Shown in pieces: positions 17,502 through 26,052 of a DNA stretch of 64,000 nt. The position numbers and the translations under genes are program-made. Under the pieces are notes generated by a model. It was not told where the DNA came from and ran no database searches. It saw nothing but the letters and a program-made list of their open reading frames with translations. This stretch comes from Leucobacter triazinivorans (GTDB taxonomy: Bacteria; Actinomycetota; Actinomycetes; Actinomycetales; Microbacteriaceae): assembly GCF_004208635.1 (NCBI RefSeq), contig NZ_CP035806.1:1612001-1676000 (forward strand), given 5' to 3'. Numbering within the stretch: the first letter of the stretch is position 1; the number at the start of each line of letters is the position of its first letter.

Positions 17502-19145
17502 ATGTCCACCACCATCTACCGCGGCGCCGCCGTCTTCACGGCCGACGATGCACCGGCCCGCGCAGTCGTCGAGGCCTTCGCCGTGCGCGACGGCCGCTTC
17601 TCGGCGGTCGGCACGCTCGACGAGGTGCGCGCCGCGTCCGATCCCGCGTCCGGGCCCGTCGCAGAGGTCGACCTCGCCGGCCGCTTCGTCGCGCCGGGCA
17701 TCATCGACTCCCACACCCACCTTGCCGGTTTCGGGGCATCGCTCGCCAAGACGCCGCTGCGCGACTGCGCGTCGCTGAGCGAGATCCAGCAGCGACTCCT
17801 CGCGGCACGGGCGGCCGATCCCGAGGCGGCGCGCGTGCTCGGGATCGGCTGGCTCTTCGACGCCGTCGGCGACGGGCAGCCGACGGCCGCCATGCTCGAC
17901 GAGGTGCTGCCCGAGGTGCCCGTCTACCTCGACGCGAACGACCTGCACTCGATGTGGGTGAACACCGCCGCGCTGCGCGAGATGGGCATCACCCGGGAGA
18001 CGCCCGATCCGGTGGGCGGAGAGATCGCGCGCGACGCCGACGGCGAGGCCACCGGCATGCTCTACGAGACGGCGTGCACCCAGTACGGGTGGGCGTTCCT
18101 CGAGGCGGCGAGCACGGCCGACGACCTCGTGCACGCCCTCGACGCCGCGTTCCGCTCCTACCTCGCCGTCGGCGTCACAGGGGCCACCGAGATGTCGCTG
18201 AACGCCGCAGAGGTCTCGGGCCTGCGCACCCTCATCGCGCGCGACGGCCGCCTGCCGTTCCCGGTCACGGCGCACTGGATCCTCGAGCCGAGCGGCGACG
18301 CCGAGCGCGATCTCGCCGGGATCACCGGAATCGTCGCCCTGCGCGACGAGATCGCGGCGAGCGACGCCGCCGAGTGGCTGCGGATCGCGGGCGTGAAGTT
18401 CATCATGGACGGCGTCATCGACGCCTGCACGGCGACCATGCGCGCACCCTACGCCGACGGCAGCAACGCCGAACCCATCTGGACCGCAGAGCGGATCCTG
18501 CCCGTGGCCGCAGCGGCCGACCGCGCGGGCCTGCAGATCGCGATGCACGCGATCGGCGACCGCACGAGCGAGATCGCCCTCGACGCCGTCGAGCACTGCA
18601 TCCGGGTGAACGGGCCGCGGCCCAGACGGCACCGCATCGAGCACCTCGAGTCGGTGGCCGACACCACCATCGAGCGGATGGGCGAACTCGGTGTCGTCGC
18701 GTCCATGCAGCCGGTGCACTGCGATCCCGCCGTGCTCGACAATTGGAAGGCGATGCTCGGCGACGAGCGCGGCGAGACGGGGTTCCCGTGGCAGAAGTTC
18801 CGCGCGGCCGGGGTGCCGCTGACGCTCGGCACCGACGCGCCGACCGCGCCGCACCAGCCGCTGCCCAACCTCTACATCGCGCTCACGGGCGGGTCGGTGC
18901 TCGCGCCTGAGCTCCCGCCGTACCACCCCGAACGGGTGTTCACGCCCGCGGAGGCGCTGACCGCGCTGACCGCCGGGGGCGCCTGGGCCGGCGAGATGGA
19001 GGAGACGTGCGGACGCATCCGCGCGGGGCTCGACGCGAACTTCATCGTGCTCGACGTGAACCCGCTCGAGGCGCACCCGAGCGCCCTCCTCGACGCGACG
19101 GTGCGCAGCACCCACGTGCGCGGCGCGGAGGCCCATCGGGCCTGA
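17502..19145 (+). CDS. YtcJ-like amidohydrolase (module 2)
   Basis: A 547-residue amidohydrolase. It shows IDSHTHLAGFG (metal His pair, about residue 70), VKFIMDGVIDACTATM (putative bridging Lys), AMHAIGDRTSEIALDAVE and LGTDAPTAP (active-site Asp). ATG 17502 follows gaaaggaag. It is only moderately similar to the module-1 amidohydrolase although the permeases and regulators are near-twins, which suggests that the enzymes have diverged towards different substrates. A strong hairpin follows the stop. Confidence 0.88.
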   Translation: MSTTIYRGAAVFTADDAPARAVVEAFAVRDGRFSAVGTLDEVRAASDPASGPVAEVDLAGRFVAPGIIDSHTHLAGFGASLAKTPLRDCASLSEIQQRLLAARAADPEAARVLGIGWLFDAVGDGQPTAAMLDEVLPEVPVYLDANDLHSMWVNTAALREMGITRETPDPVGGEIARDADGEATGMLYETACTQYGWAFLEAASTADDLVHALDAAFRSYLAVGVTGATEMSLNAAEVSGLRTLIARDGRLPFPVTAHWILEPSGDAERDLAGITGIVALRDEIAASDAAEWLRIAGVKFIMDGVIDACTATMRAPYADGSNAEPIWTAERILPVAAAADRAGLQIAMHAIGDRTSEIALDAVEHCIRVNGPRPRRHRIEHLESVADTTIERMGELGVVASMQPVHCDPAVLDNWKAMLGDERGETGFPWQKFRAAGVPLTLGTDAPTAPHQPLPNLYIALTGGSVLAPELPPYHPERVFTPAEALTALTAGGAWAGEMEETCGRIRAGLDANFIVLDVNPLEAHPSALLDATVRSTHVRGAEAHRA

Positions 19146-19151
19146 GCCGGT

Positions 19152-19175
19152 CGGCGGCTCCCTCGGGAGCCGCCG
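19152..19175. terminator. hairpin between module 2 and birA
   Basis: A perfect 10-bp stem, cggcggctcc/ggagccgccg, with the tetraloop ctcg starts seven bases after the amidohydrolase stop, in the 43-bp convergent gap with birA. A likely bidirectional terminator; no T-tract. Confidence 0.7.
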
Positions 19176-19188
19176 GGGCCGAGCGCCC

Positions 19189-20253
19189 TCAGCGGAGGTG
19201 CTCGACGTCCCCCGCCGATACCGTCAGGGTGCCGCCCGTGGGCAGATCGACGACGAGGGATCCGTCGTCGGCAAGCTCACGGGCGCGCCCGTCCACCACC
19301 TCGCCGCCGGGCAGGTGCACGCGCACCTCGGTGCCGAGCGTGAGCGAGTGCCGCGCCACGCGGGCGCGTGCGGCGCCGGGGTGCACGGCGGCGAGTTCGA
19401 TCAGCCGCAGCAGCTCGGCCGCATAGGCCGCCAGCACCCGGTCGGCCAGGTCCTGCCCGGCCGGATCGGCGAGGGTGGGCGCGGGCGGGTGCGGCCAGTG
19501 CTCCGGATCCGGGCCCGTCGCGCCTCGATCCGCACCGGGATCCTCATCCCGATCCCGCGCCCCGGGTTCCGCCGCGACTCCGCCGGGCACGTCGGCGCCG
19601 GCCGAGAGCAGCGAAGCGGCCCGCCCCGTCGGCAGGTCCTCCTCCGGGATGAGCAGGTTGATCCCCGTGCCCACGATCACCGTCTCGGGATCGATCATCT
19701 CGCAGAGGATCCCGCACAGCTTCAGCCCGGGCCGGCCCGCGATCGCGTCGTCCTCGTCGCGCACGTGCACGTCGTTCGGCCACTTCACGCCGACGCGCAT
19801 GCGATCGCCGAAGTACGGCTGCAGGGCGGTCGCGATGGCGGATCCCGTCAGCAGCGGAAGCCAGCCCACCCCGAGACCGCTCCGCCCGAATCCTCGCACG
19901 AGCAGGGAGGCGGCCACCGCGGTGTCCGGCGGGGTGACCCAGCCGCGGTCGAGCCGGCCGCGGCCGGCGGTCTGGTTCGCGGTCGCGAGCAGCGTGCCGT
20001 GCGGCAGCTCCTGCGGTTCGTGCGGTTCGCGCGGCTCCTGCGGTTCGCGCGGCTCCTGCGGTTCGCGCAGCTCCTGCGGCGTCGCCTCGCCTCGCCCCCC
20101 GCCGCCGGCCGACCGGCGCAGCGCGCCGGGATCCCGCATCGCGCGCGCATGCCCCCGGCCCGCCACCAGTTCGCGCAGCTCCGCGTTGGTCGACGGCGAG
20201 CTCTCGCGCCAGATCACGGTCGGCAGCAGCTCGCGCGTTCGCGTCAGTTCCAT
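19189..20253 (-). CDS. birA: biotin--[acetyl-CoA-carboxylase] ligase
   Basis: Attaches biotin to the carboxyl-carrier Lys of acyl-CoA carboxylases via biotinyl-AMP. From ATG 20253 the protein has 354 residues: a catalytic BPL domain with SPSTNAEL, the GRGRLDRGW biotin/ATP loop and VKWPNDVHV, then a C-terminal SH3-like BPL_C domain. It lacks the N-terminal DNA-binding domain of E. coli BirA, so it is not a repressor. Two low-complexity insertions interrupt it. One is an 18-bp repeat (20008-20080) that encodes Glu-Pro-Arg/Gln units just before the GRGR loop; the other is an Asp/Pro/Ala-rich linker before BPL_C. It is divergent from the carboxylase beta gene. Confidence 0.92.
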   Translation of the reverse strand: MELTRTRELLPTVIWRESSPSTNAELRELVAGRGHARAMRDPGALRRSAGGGGRGEATPQELREPQEPREPQEPREPHEPQELPHGTLLATANQTAGRGRLDRGWVTPPDTAVAASLLVRGFGRSGLGVGWLPLLTGSAIATALQPYFGDRMRVGVKWPNDVHVRDEDDAIAGRPGLKLCGILCEMIDPETVIVGTGINLLIPEEDLPTGRAASLLSAGADVPGGVAAEPGARDRDEDPGADRGATGPDPEHWPHPPAPTLADPAGQDLADRVLAAYAAELLRLIELAAVHPGAARARVARHSLTLGTEVRVHLPGGEVVDGRARELADDGSLVVDLPTGGTLTVSAGDVEHLR

Positions 20254-20514
20254 GCGCTCCACGCTACCGGCTGGTCGCGCCGCGCTCATCGGCGGGATCC
20301 GCCGCCCGCCCGTCATGCAGGAGAAAACCAGTCATGCAGGATCGGAACCCCCGAAGCCATCCGCGCCGGTGGGTATCTCCTGCACGAGCGGCGCGCGCCA
20401 GCGAGGAGCAAGCGGCACGTCGCGCACACGTAGTAGGGATTCCACCAAGGTTCTCCGATTCCGTTGGAGAGGTTCAGGAGCGTGCGGCGCACACCCCGCG
20501 CTAGGCTGGCATGC
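20254..20514. promoter_or_regulatory. birA / acyl-CoA carboxylase divergent promoter region
   Basis: 261 bp without a gene. A minus-strand TAGCGT (20261-20266) lies seven bases before the birA ATG. A plus-strand TAGGCT (20502-20507) lies seven bases before GTG 20515. Both fit leaderless promoters. Between them, gtcatgcagga-like copies (20313-20345) and an inverse tctcctgca (20384-20392) resemble the C-family repeat. Confidence 0.5.
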
Positions 20515-22125
20515 GTGACTGGAGACAACGCCACCGCAGCAGCGGCCGAGACGCTCGCGACCACCGCCGGCCGCATCGCCGACCACCGCCGCAAGTACCA
20601 GGAGGCCGTGGGCGACCGCGACGCCGCCGCCGCCGCCAAGCAGCATCCGCGAGGCAAGATGACCGCCCGCGAGCGGATCGCCGCGCTGGTCGATCCGGGC
20701 TCGTTCGTCGAGTTCGACAAGTACGTGCGGCACCGCACCCACGCGTTCGGCATGGAGGGCAGCCGCCCCTTCGGCGACTCGGTCGTCACCGGAGCCGGCA
20801 CCATCCACGGCAGGCAGGTCGTCGTCTACGCGCAGGACTTCACGACGTTCGGCGGTTCGCTCGGCGAGGTCGCCGGCGAGAAGATCGTCAAGGCCATGGA
20901 GTTCGCGCTCAAGACCGGTGCCCCGATCCTCGGCATCCTCGACTCCGGCGGGGCGCGCATCCAGGAGGGCGTGGTCGCGCTCAGCAAGTACGCGAACATC
21001 TTCCGGCTCAACACCGCGTGCTCCGGCGTGATCCCGCAGATCTCCATCGTCATGGGCCCGTCCGCGGGCGGCGCGGTCTACTCGCCCGCGCTCACCGACT
21101 TCGTGATCATGGTCGACCAGACGAGCCACATGTTCGTCACGGGCCCCGACGTCATCAAGACCGTGACGGGCGAAGAGGTGGGCTTCGAAGAGCTCGGCGG
21201 CGCCCTCACGCACAACAAGACGAGCGGCGTGAGCCACTACCTCGCGAGCGACGAGCTCGACGCGCTCGACTACGCTCGGACGCTCATCAGCTACCTGCCC
21301 GACAACAACCTCGCCGAGGCTCCCGTCTACGACAGCGACACGGCGCTCGAGATCACGGACGCCGACCGCAGGCTGAACACGGTCATCCCGGACAGCCCCA
21401 ACCAGCCGTACGACATGAAGTCGATCATCGAGACGATCCTCGACGGCGGCGACTTCCTCGAGGTGCAGCCGCTGTTCGCCCCCAACATCCTCATCGGCTT
21501 CGGCCGCGTCGAGGGCCGCACGGTCGGCATCGTCGCGAACCAGCCAAACCAGATGGCGGGCACGCTCAACATCGACGCGAGCGAGAAGGCCGCGCGCTTC
21601 GTGCGGTTCTGCGACGCGTTCTCGATCCCGATCCTCACCCTCGTCGATGTGCCGGGCTACCTGCCGGGCACCGACCAGGAGTTCCAGGGCGTGATCCGCC
21701 GCGGCGCGAAGCTGCTCTACGCCTACGCCGAGGCGACGGTGCCGCTCGTCACGATCATCACGCGCAAGGCGTACGGCGGCGCGTACATCGTGATGGGATC
21801 CAAGCAGATGGGCGCCGACTTCAACATCGCGTGGCCCACCGCCGAGATCGCGGTGATGGGCGGCGCCGGCGCCGTCAACATCCTCTACCGCAAGGAGCTG
21901 GCCGCCGCCGCCGAGCGCGGCGAGGACGTGGAGGCGCTGCGCGCCGAGCTGACCGCGAAGTACACCGCCGACGTCTCGAGCCCGTTCCTCGCCGCCGAGC
22001 GCGGCGAGCTCGACAATGTGCTCGAGCCCGCGGGCACCCGCCTCGCCGTCATCAAGGCGCTGCGCGGCCTGCGCGGCAAGCGCGACGAGCTGCCGGCCAA
22101 GAAGCACGGCAACATCCCGCTCTGA
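20515..22125 (+). CDS. acyl-CoA carboxylase beta subunit (propionyl/acetyl-CoA carboxyltransferase)
   Basis: Transfers carboxybiotin CO2 to acetyl- or propionyl-CoA to make malonyl- or methylmalonyl-CoA for lipid synthesis. The 536-residue crotonase-fold protein has the two carboxyltransferase halves. The N-half has [13 protein letters not shown] and the oxyanion region [10 protein letters not shown]; the C-half has [11 protein letters not shown] and [16 protein letters not shown]. It belongs to the AccD5/PccB group. GTG 20515 is chosen because TAGGCT lies seven bases ahead of it. The epsilon gene follows after 77 bp, and birA is divergent. The biotinylated alpha chain is encoded apart, at 45226-46992. 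Confidence 0.94.
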   Translation: MTGDNATAAAAETLATTAGRIADHRRKYQEAVGDRDAAAAAKQHPRGKMTARERIAALVDPGSFVEFDKYVRHRTHAFGMEGSRPFGDSVVTGAGTIHGRQVVVYAQDFTTFGGSLGEVAGEKIVKAMEFALKTGAPILGILDSGGARIQEGVVALSKYANIFRLNTACSGVIPQISIVMGPSAGGAVYSPALTDFVIMVDQTSHMFVTGPDVIKTVTGEEVGFEELGGALTHNKTSGVSHYLASDELDALDYARTLISYLPDNNLAEAPVYDSDTALEITDADRRLNTVIPDSPNQPYDMKSIIETILDGGDFLEVQPLFAPNILIGFGRVEGRTVGIVANQPNQMAGTLNIDASEKAARFVRFCDAFSIPILTLVDVPGYLPGTDQEFQGVIRRGAKLLYAYAEATVPLVTIITRKAYGGAYIVMGSKQMGADFNIAWPTAEIAVMGGAGAVNILYRKELAAAAERGEDVEALRAELTAKYTADVSSPFLAAERGELDNVLEPAGTRLAVIKALRGLRGKRDELPAKKHGNIPL

Positions 22126-22202
22126 CCGTGGACGGCCGCTCATCCCGCAAGCTCGATGGGCCGCCTGCGTCGCTGGAGCTTGTCGAGACCTCAGGAGGTG
22201 CC

Positions 22203-22484
22203 ATGGGCGAGTACGACGCGCCGCTGCCGCCGGATGCCGCAGAGCGCGACGCCGCCAGACGCGAAGGACTCGGCGAGCAGGACGACACCCTGCACGGCGA
22301 GGACATCCGCTTCACCACGAAGCGGGTGAGCGCCGAGGAGCGCGCGGCGGTGATCGCGGTGCTCACCCGCGTGCGCGAGGAGGAGACCCGGCAGGCCAAG
22401 CGGGTGGAGCGTCGGGATCGCGAGCCGTGGGCCCGCTCCCAGCGCGTCCCCGAGGGCATCGGCGATCTGCTCGCCGAGGCCTGA
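22203..22484 (+). CDS. acyl-CoA carboxylase epsilon subunit
   Basis: A 93-residue charged protein with the family pattern: an acidic, disordered N-terminus, then the helix VSAEERAAVIAVLTRVREEE and a Trp-containing C-terminus (PWARSQRVPEGI). Actinobacterial epsilon subunits stabilise the alpha-beta carboxylase complex and raise its activity. A strong caggaggtgcc ribosome-binding site precedes the ATG. The position directly after the beta gene supports the call; sequence alone would be weak because these subunits are short and variable. Confidence 0.75.
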   Translation: MGEYDAPLPPDAAERDAARREGLGEQDDTLHGEDIRFTTKRVSAEERAAVIAVLTRVREEETRQAKRVERRDREPWARSQRVPEGIGDLLAEA

Positions 22485-22527
22485 CCCCCCGCACCGGACA
22501 TCTCCAGCCCCGCTTCGGTTCTTCGAC

Positions 22528-22580
22528 GCGCGTCAGTTGTTGTCCTCTCGCGCGGGTTGAGGCAGCATCAACTGGCGCGC
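22528..22580. repeat. B-family palindrome, degenerate copy
   Basis: Arms built on cagttgttgtcctc (from 22533) and gaggcagcatcaactggcgcgc-like sequence (22559-22580) surround a GC-rich loop. The element is a decayed relative of the perfect 23-bp palindrome at 49809-49861. It follows the epsilon-subunit gene and precedes the Nudix gene. Confidence 0.6.
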
Positions 22581-22604
22581 GAAGATCCCTGGGGCGGCGC
22601 CGGG

Positions 22605-22610
22605 TAGGCT
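22605..22610 (+). promoter_or_regulatory. -10-like hexamer of the Nudix gene
   Basis: TAGGCT seven bases before ATG 22618 without a ribosome-binding site; fits a leaderless transcript. Confidence 0.45.
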
Positions 22611-22617
22611 GAACGGC

Positions 22618-23298
22618 ATGGAGGAATCCCGGGCCGAACGCGAACTGCGCGACCTCATGCGGCGCGGCGTCGACCTCGACTTCCGCCCGCAGGGCGCGCT
22701 CGCCGAGCTGCCGCTGCGGCGCTCGGCGGTGCTCATCTTGTTCGGCGCCCTCGACCGGGTTCCGGCCCGCTCCTCGTTTCCGGCGGTGGCGCCCGAACTC
22801 GATGTGCTGCTCACCCGCCGCGCCGATCGCATGCGGCACCACGCGGGGCAGATCGCCTTCCCCGGCGGCGGGGCCGAGCCCGGCGACCGGGACTCGGCGA
22901 CGACGGCGCTGCGCGAAGCCTCCGAGGAGACCGGGCTCGATCCCGCGGGCGTCGACGTGCTGGGCGCACTGCCCGAGGTGCACATTCCGGTGAGCAACAA
23001 CCTGGTCACCCCCGTCGTGGGGTGGTGGCGTCTGCCGAGCCCCGTCGCCGCGGATCGCACCGAGTCCGTCGAGGTCTACCGGGTGCCGGTGGCCGAGCTG
23101 CTGGATCCCGCGGCGCGCGGCACGTCGGTGCTGCGCCGGGAGGGGATGACGCACCGCGGTGCGGCGTTCCGGCTCGCGCCGCACCTCGGCGGGCGCATCG
23201 TGTGGGGCTTCACGGGGATCCTGCTCGCCACGCTCTTCGACGAGCTCGGCTGGAGCCGCCCGTGGGATCCGGGTCGGGAGCTCCCGGTGCTGCCGTAG
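22618..23298 (+). CDS. Nudix hydrolase, CoA pyrophosphatase-like
   Basis: A 226-residue Nudix protein. The Nudix box runs from GGGAEPGDRD to REASEETGL (about residues 82-104), with every acidic metal ligand present. It is preceded by the segment LLTRRADRMRHHAGQIAFPGGG, which matches the UPF0035 signature of CoA diphosphatases (NudL/PCD1 type). Those enzymes split CoA and acyl-CoAs into 4'-phosphopantetheine and 3',5'-ADP. The likely role is clearing oxidised or surplus CoA. It is a single-gene unit between two repeat elements. Confidence 0.87.
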   Translation: MEESRAERELRDLMRRGVDLDFRPQGALAELPLRRSAVLILFGALDRVPARSSFPAVAPELDVLLTRRADRMRHHAGQIAFPGGGAEPGDRDSATTALREASEETGLDPAGVDVLGALPEVHIPVSNNLVTPVVGWWRLPSPVAADRTESVEVYRVPVAELLDPAARGTSVLRREGMTHRGAAFRLAPHLGGRIVWGFTGILLATLFDELGWSRPWDPGRELPVLP

Positions 23299-23330
23299 GA
23301 GCGCGCGCTCGGAGGGGCCGCACGGGATGG

Positions 23331-23490
23331 ATCCTGCGACTCCGGCTCGTTCCTCGCCTCCGCGCAGGATGACCAGGGGAGGACGCACACTCACGCAGGA
23401 TGACCAGGACAGGCCGCGCACTCACGCAGGATGACCAGGACAGGCCGCGCACTCACGCAGGATGACCAGGGGAGGCCGCGCACTCACGCA
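23331..23490. repeat. 31-bp tandem array with a C-family motif
   Basis: Four head-to-tail units with an exact 31-bp period start at 23367, 23398, 23429 and 23460 (to 23490). Each unit begins ggatgaccagg and ends with cactcacgca. The second and third units are identical; the first and fourth differ at a few bases. An inverted arm, atcctgcg (23331-23338), faces the first cgcaggat (23363-23370). There are no unique spacers, so it is not a CRISPR. It fills the gap between the Nudix and class II aldolase genes (convergent). Confidence 0.85.
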
Positions 23491-23511
23491 GGACCGCCGA
23501 GGGCGGAACCG

Positions 23512-24165
23512 CTAGGCGTGGCGGGCGCCCTCCTGCGGGAAGACGGTATCCGTGTCGCCGAGCTGCAGCGCGAGGGCCGTCGCCTGCGCGGCGTCCTCGA
23601 GGTTGAGCGCCCGGCGGTAGGCCATGCCGACGGAGTCGGCCACGACGGAGCAGCCGTGATGCTGCATGATCACGCAGTCGTGCTCGCGCAGCTGCTCGGC
23701 CGCGGTGTCGGCGAGCTCATCGGTGCCGTTGTGGTAGAACGGCGTCACGCCGATCGAGCCGAGGTAGTAGGCGTGGTCGAGCGTCAGCAGGCGGACCGGC
23801 TGACCGATGCTCGCCAGTACCACGGCGGTGCGGGGGTGCAGATGCAGCACGCACTCGGCGTCCGGGCGCGCCCGGTAGGCCCGATGGTGCAGCTTCCACT
23901 CGCTCGAGGGGGCCTTCGCGCCCGGCGGGACGGATCCGGACTCGTCGTCGGCGAGGGTGAGCACCGCGAAGTCGTCCGGCGTGAGCCGATCGAGCCAGGT
24001 GCCGCTGCCCGTCACCACGAACGTGTCGTCGGAGATGCGCGCGGAGAGGTTGCCCGCACTCGCGAGCACGAGTCCGCGGCCGACGGCGTCGCGCCCCACC
24101 TCGATGAGCTCCTGCACCAGACGATCCCGATTGCGCGTCATCTCACGATCCTGCTGTTCTTCCAC
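23512..24165 (-). CDS. class II aldolase/adducin-family protein
   Basis: A 217-residue zinc aldolase-like protein related to L-fuculose-1-phosphate aldolase and ribulose-5-phosphate 4-epimerase. Seen: ASAGNLSARI (substrate loop), the phosphate-binding TGSGTWLD, the zinc ligands in VLHLHPRT (His-x-His) and QHHGCSV, and the Glu of the SSEWKLH segment. The start at GTG 24165 has TAGCGT six bases upstream. It stands alone after dgt and the 18-bp array. Substrate unknown: it could be a sugar-phosphate aldolase or a methylthioribulose-phosphate-type dehydratase. Confidence 0.82.
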   Translation of the reverse strand: MEEQQDREMTRNRDRLVQELIEVGRDAVGRGLVLASAGNLSARISDDTFVVTGSGTWLDRLTPDDFAVLTLADDESGSVPPGAKAPSSEWKLHHRAYRARPDAECVLHLHPRTAVVLASIGQPVRLLTLDHAYYLGSIGVTPFYHNGTDELADTAAEQLREHDCVIMQHHGCSVVADSVGMAYRRALNLEDAAQATALALQLGDTDTVFPQEGARHA

Positions 24166-24171
24166 TCCTCA

Positions 24172-24177
24172 ACGCTA
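24172..24177 (-). promoter_or_regulatory. -10-like hexamer of the class II aldolase gene
   Basis: TAGCGT (minus strand) six bases before GTG 24165; fits a leaderless start. Confidence 0.4.
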
Positions 24178-24206
24178 CCGCGTGGAGGCGCAGCCCCGCA
24201 CACGGG

Positions 24207-24314
24207 GGATCACGCGCGCACGAGGGATCACGCGCACACGGGGGATCACCCGCGCACGGGGGATCACGCAGGCGCGCGGGGTCGCGCAGACGCGGGCGAT
24301 CACGCGGGCCTGCC
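24207..24314. repeat. 18-bp tandem array overlapping the dgt stop codon
   Basis: Six 18-bp units start at 24207 with the pattern ggatcacgcgcgcacgag; units 4-6 are more diverged. The last unit covers the final codons and the TGA of dgt (24300-24302), and the preceding units carry the same trinucleotide. The array therefore probably grew by repeated duplication of the gene end. Confidence 0.8.
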
Positions 24315-25976
24315 GGTGAGCGCCCGATGCGTCGTCACGGCCTGCTGATCGCTCAGCGAGGCCACGTAGTCGAGGATCGCCCGGGCGCGCCCCTGCCTGC
24401 GCAGGCCCGCATCGCTCGTGTCCCCGATCAGCAGCTCGGGCCGCTCCCGCCGCAGGGCGAAGCTCGCACCGGTCGCATCCTCGACCCACTCGAGCAGCCG
24501 CCGCGGCGCCCGCCCGGAATCGACGGGATCCTGCAGCCACTGGTCGAAGCCGAGCACGAGCTCCTCCACCACCCTCGCCTGCCCGCGCTGCGTCTGCCCG
24601 AGGTCAGGACGCTCCAGCACGAAGTGCGCGTGCACGAACTTCAGCACCATCACCTCGTGCCACGCCTGCTGATCGAGCCGCACGTGCCCGCCCCGGACAT
24701 CGGGGTGTTCCTCGACGACGATCGAGGTGCGCAGGTGCTCGATCCACCGCCGGGTGAAGCTCGAGACCGCTCGCTCGCTGTCGATCCCGCCGTCGTAGGG
24801 CGCAGCGAGCAGCGCCTCCCCCACCTCGGCGCTCACCCGCGCCACCGCGGCCCCGAACGCCTCGCGGTCGGCGATCCAGGCGTCCTTGCTCCGCAGTCGG
24901 CGCCACAGCAGTTCGAGAGACCGCCCCGGCGCCCGCCACGAGGCGAGGAGCTCGCCGATCTCCTCGGCGGCGAAGGACGCGGAGTGCTCCAGCCAGGCAC
25001 GCAGCTCGCCCGCCACCGCGGCCTGCTGCAGCACCCCCGCCCGGGTGAAGTCGTCGAGGTCGTGCACGGCGTATGCGATGTCGTCGGCCAGGTCCATGAC
25101 GGCGCACTCGACCGTCTGCACCCCCTCGCGGATCCCCGGGAACGCCGCGCGGGCGTGCTCCATCTCGATCGCCTCGAGCGCGTACGCGGAGAACTTCTCG
25201 GCCCCCTCCGCCGCGTCGGTACCGACGCCCCGCGGTCGATCCTGCGGCGCCAAGCGCTCCGCGGTCACGCCGATCCAGGCCGATCGCGTCCAGGGGTACT
25301 TGAGTGTCGCCGCACGGGTGGCCGCCGTGAGGTTGAGCCCGGGGAAGTCGCGGCCCAGGGTGTCGAGCCGGGTGAGGATGCGGAAGCTCTGCGCGTTGCC
25401 CTCGAAGCCCTCGGCCAGCCCGAGGCGGTCGCGCGCCACCCGGTCGAGCACCCGCTCCCCGAGGTGGCCGAAGGGCGGGTGGCCGAGGTCGTGGGCGTGG
25501 GCCGCGGCCTGCGCGACGATCGTGTCGCATCCGCCGAGCCGTGCGAGAACGGCGCCGGTCTCATCGTCCTCGCTCCGCTCGCCTCGGACGAATGCCGCGT
25601 GCCGCGCCTCCTGCCCCGCGAGCTGCGCGGCGATCACCCGTGCGACGGCGCTCACCTTGAGCGAGTGGGTGAGTCGATTGTGCATCACCGGCCCGACGCC
25701 CGACTGCGGCACCACCTGGGTGACGTCCGAGAGCCGCGCGAAGTAGGAGGAGAAGCGGATGCGCTCGAGATCGACGCGATATTCCTGGGGGCTGCGCGTG
25801 CCGGGCGCGCCGTCAGCGTCGTCGACGGCGGCGGAGCGGTGCTGGGAGGAGACGTGCTCGACGTATCGGCGCGCCTCGCGCGGCTCGGGCGGCTCGGACA
25901 CCTCGCGCGGCTCGGGCGCCTCGATCCCGCGCTCCACCGGGCGTCGGCCGTGATCCTCCTGAGCCTGTGCGGTCAT
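24300..25976 (-). CDS. dgt: deoxyguanosinetriphosphate triphosphohydrolase (dGTPase)
   Basis: An HD-domain enzyme that splits dGTP to deoxyguanosine and triphosphate, controlling dNTP pools. The 558-residue protein starts at ATG 25976; an in-frame TTG at 25988 is less likely. A charged, Glu/Pro/Arg-rich N-terminus precedes the enzyme core. The core has RIRFSSYFARLSDVTQV, NRLTHSLKV (first His), HAHDLGHPPFGHLGE (HD pair), FEGNAQSFRILTRL and a distal DLADDIAYAVHDLDD (last Asp). It is divergent from the unknown gene at 26053. Its 3' end is embedded in an 18-bp repeat array. Confidence 0.94.
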   Translation of the reverse strand: MTAQAQEDHGRRPVERGIEAPEPREVSEPPEPREARRYVEHVSSQHRSAAVDDADGAPGTRSPQEYRVDLERIRFSSYFARLSDVTQVVPQSGVGPVMHNRLTHSLKVSAVARVIAAQLAGQEARHAAFVRGERSEDDETGAVLARLGGCDTIVAQAAAHAHDLGHPPFGHLGERVLDRVARDRLGLAEGFEGNAQSFRILTRLDTLGRDFPGLNLTAATRAATLKYPWTRSAWIGVTAERLAPQDRPRGVGTDAAEGAEKFSAYALEAIEMEHARAAFPGIREGVQTVECAVMDLADDIAYAVHDLDDFTRAGVLQQAAVAGELRAWLEHSASFAAEEIGELLASWRAPGRSLELLWRRLRSKDAWIADREAFGAAVARVSAEVGEALLAAPYDGGIDSERAVSSFTRRWIEHLRTSIVVEEHPDVRGGHVRLDQQAWHEVMVLKFVHAHFVLERPDLGQTQRGQARVVEELVLGFDQWLQDPVDSGRAPRRLLEWVEDATGASFALRRERPELLIGDTSDAGLRRQGRARAILDYVASLSDQQAVTTHRALTGRPA

Positions 25977-26052
25977 GGGCCTATTCAATCATCCGCCCGA
26001 CGCCCGGCAGCGCAGCACCGTGTGTAGTGTGAGAACGGCGAAGGAGGTCGGG

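Noticed and set aside
23367..23490. CRISPR array
   Set aside because: Units are contiguous without unique spacers, and no cas gene is in the window.
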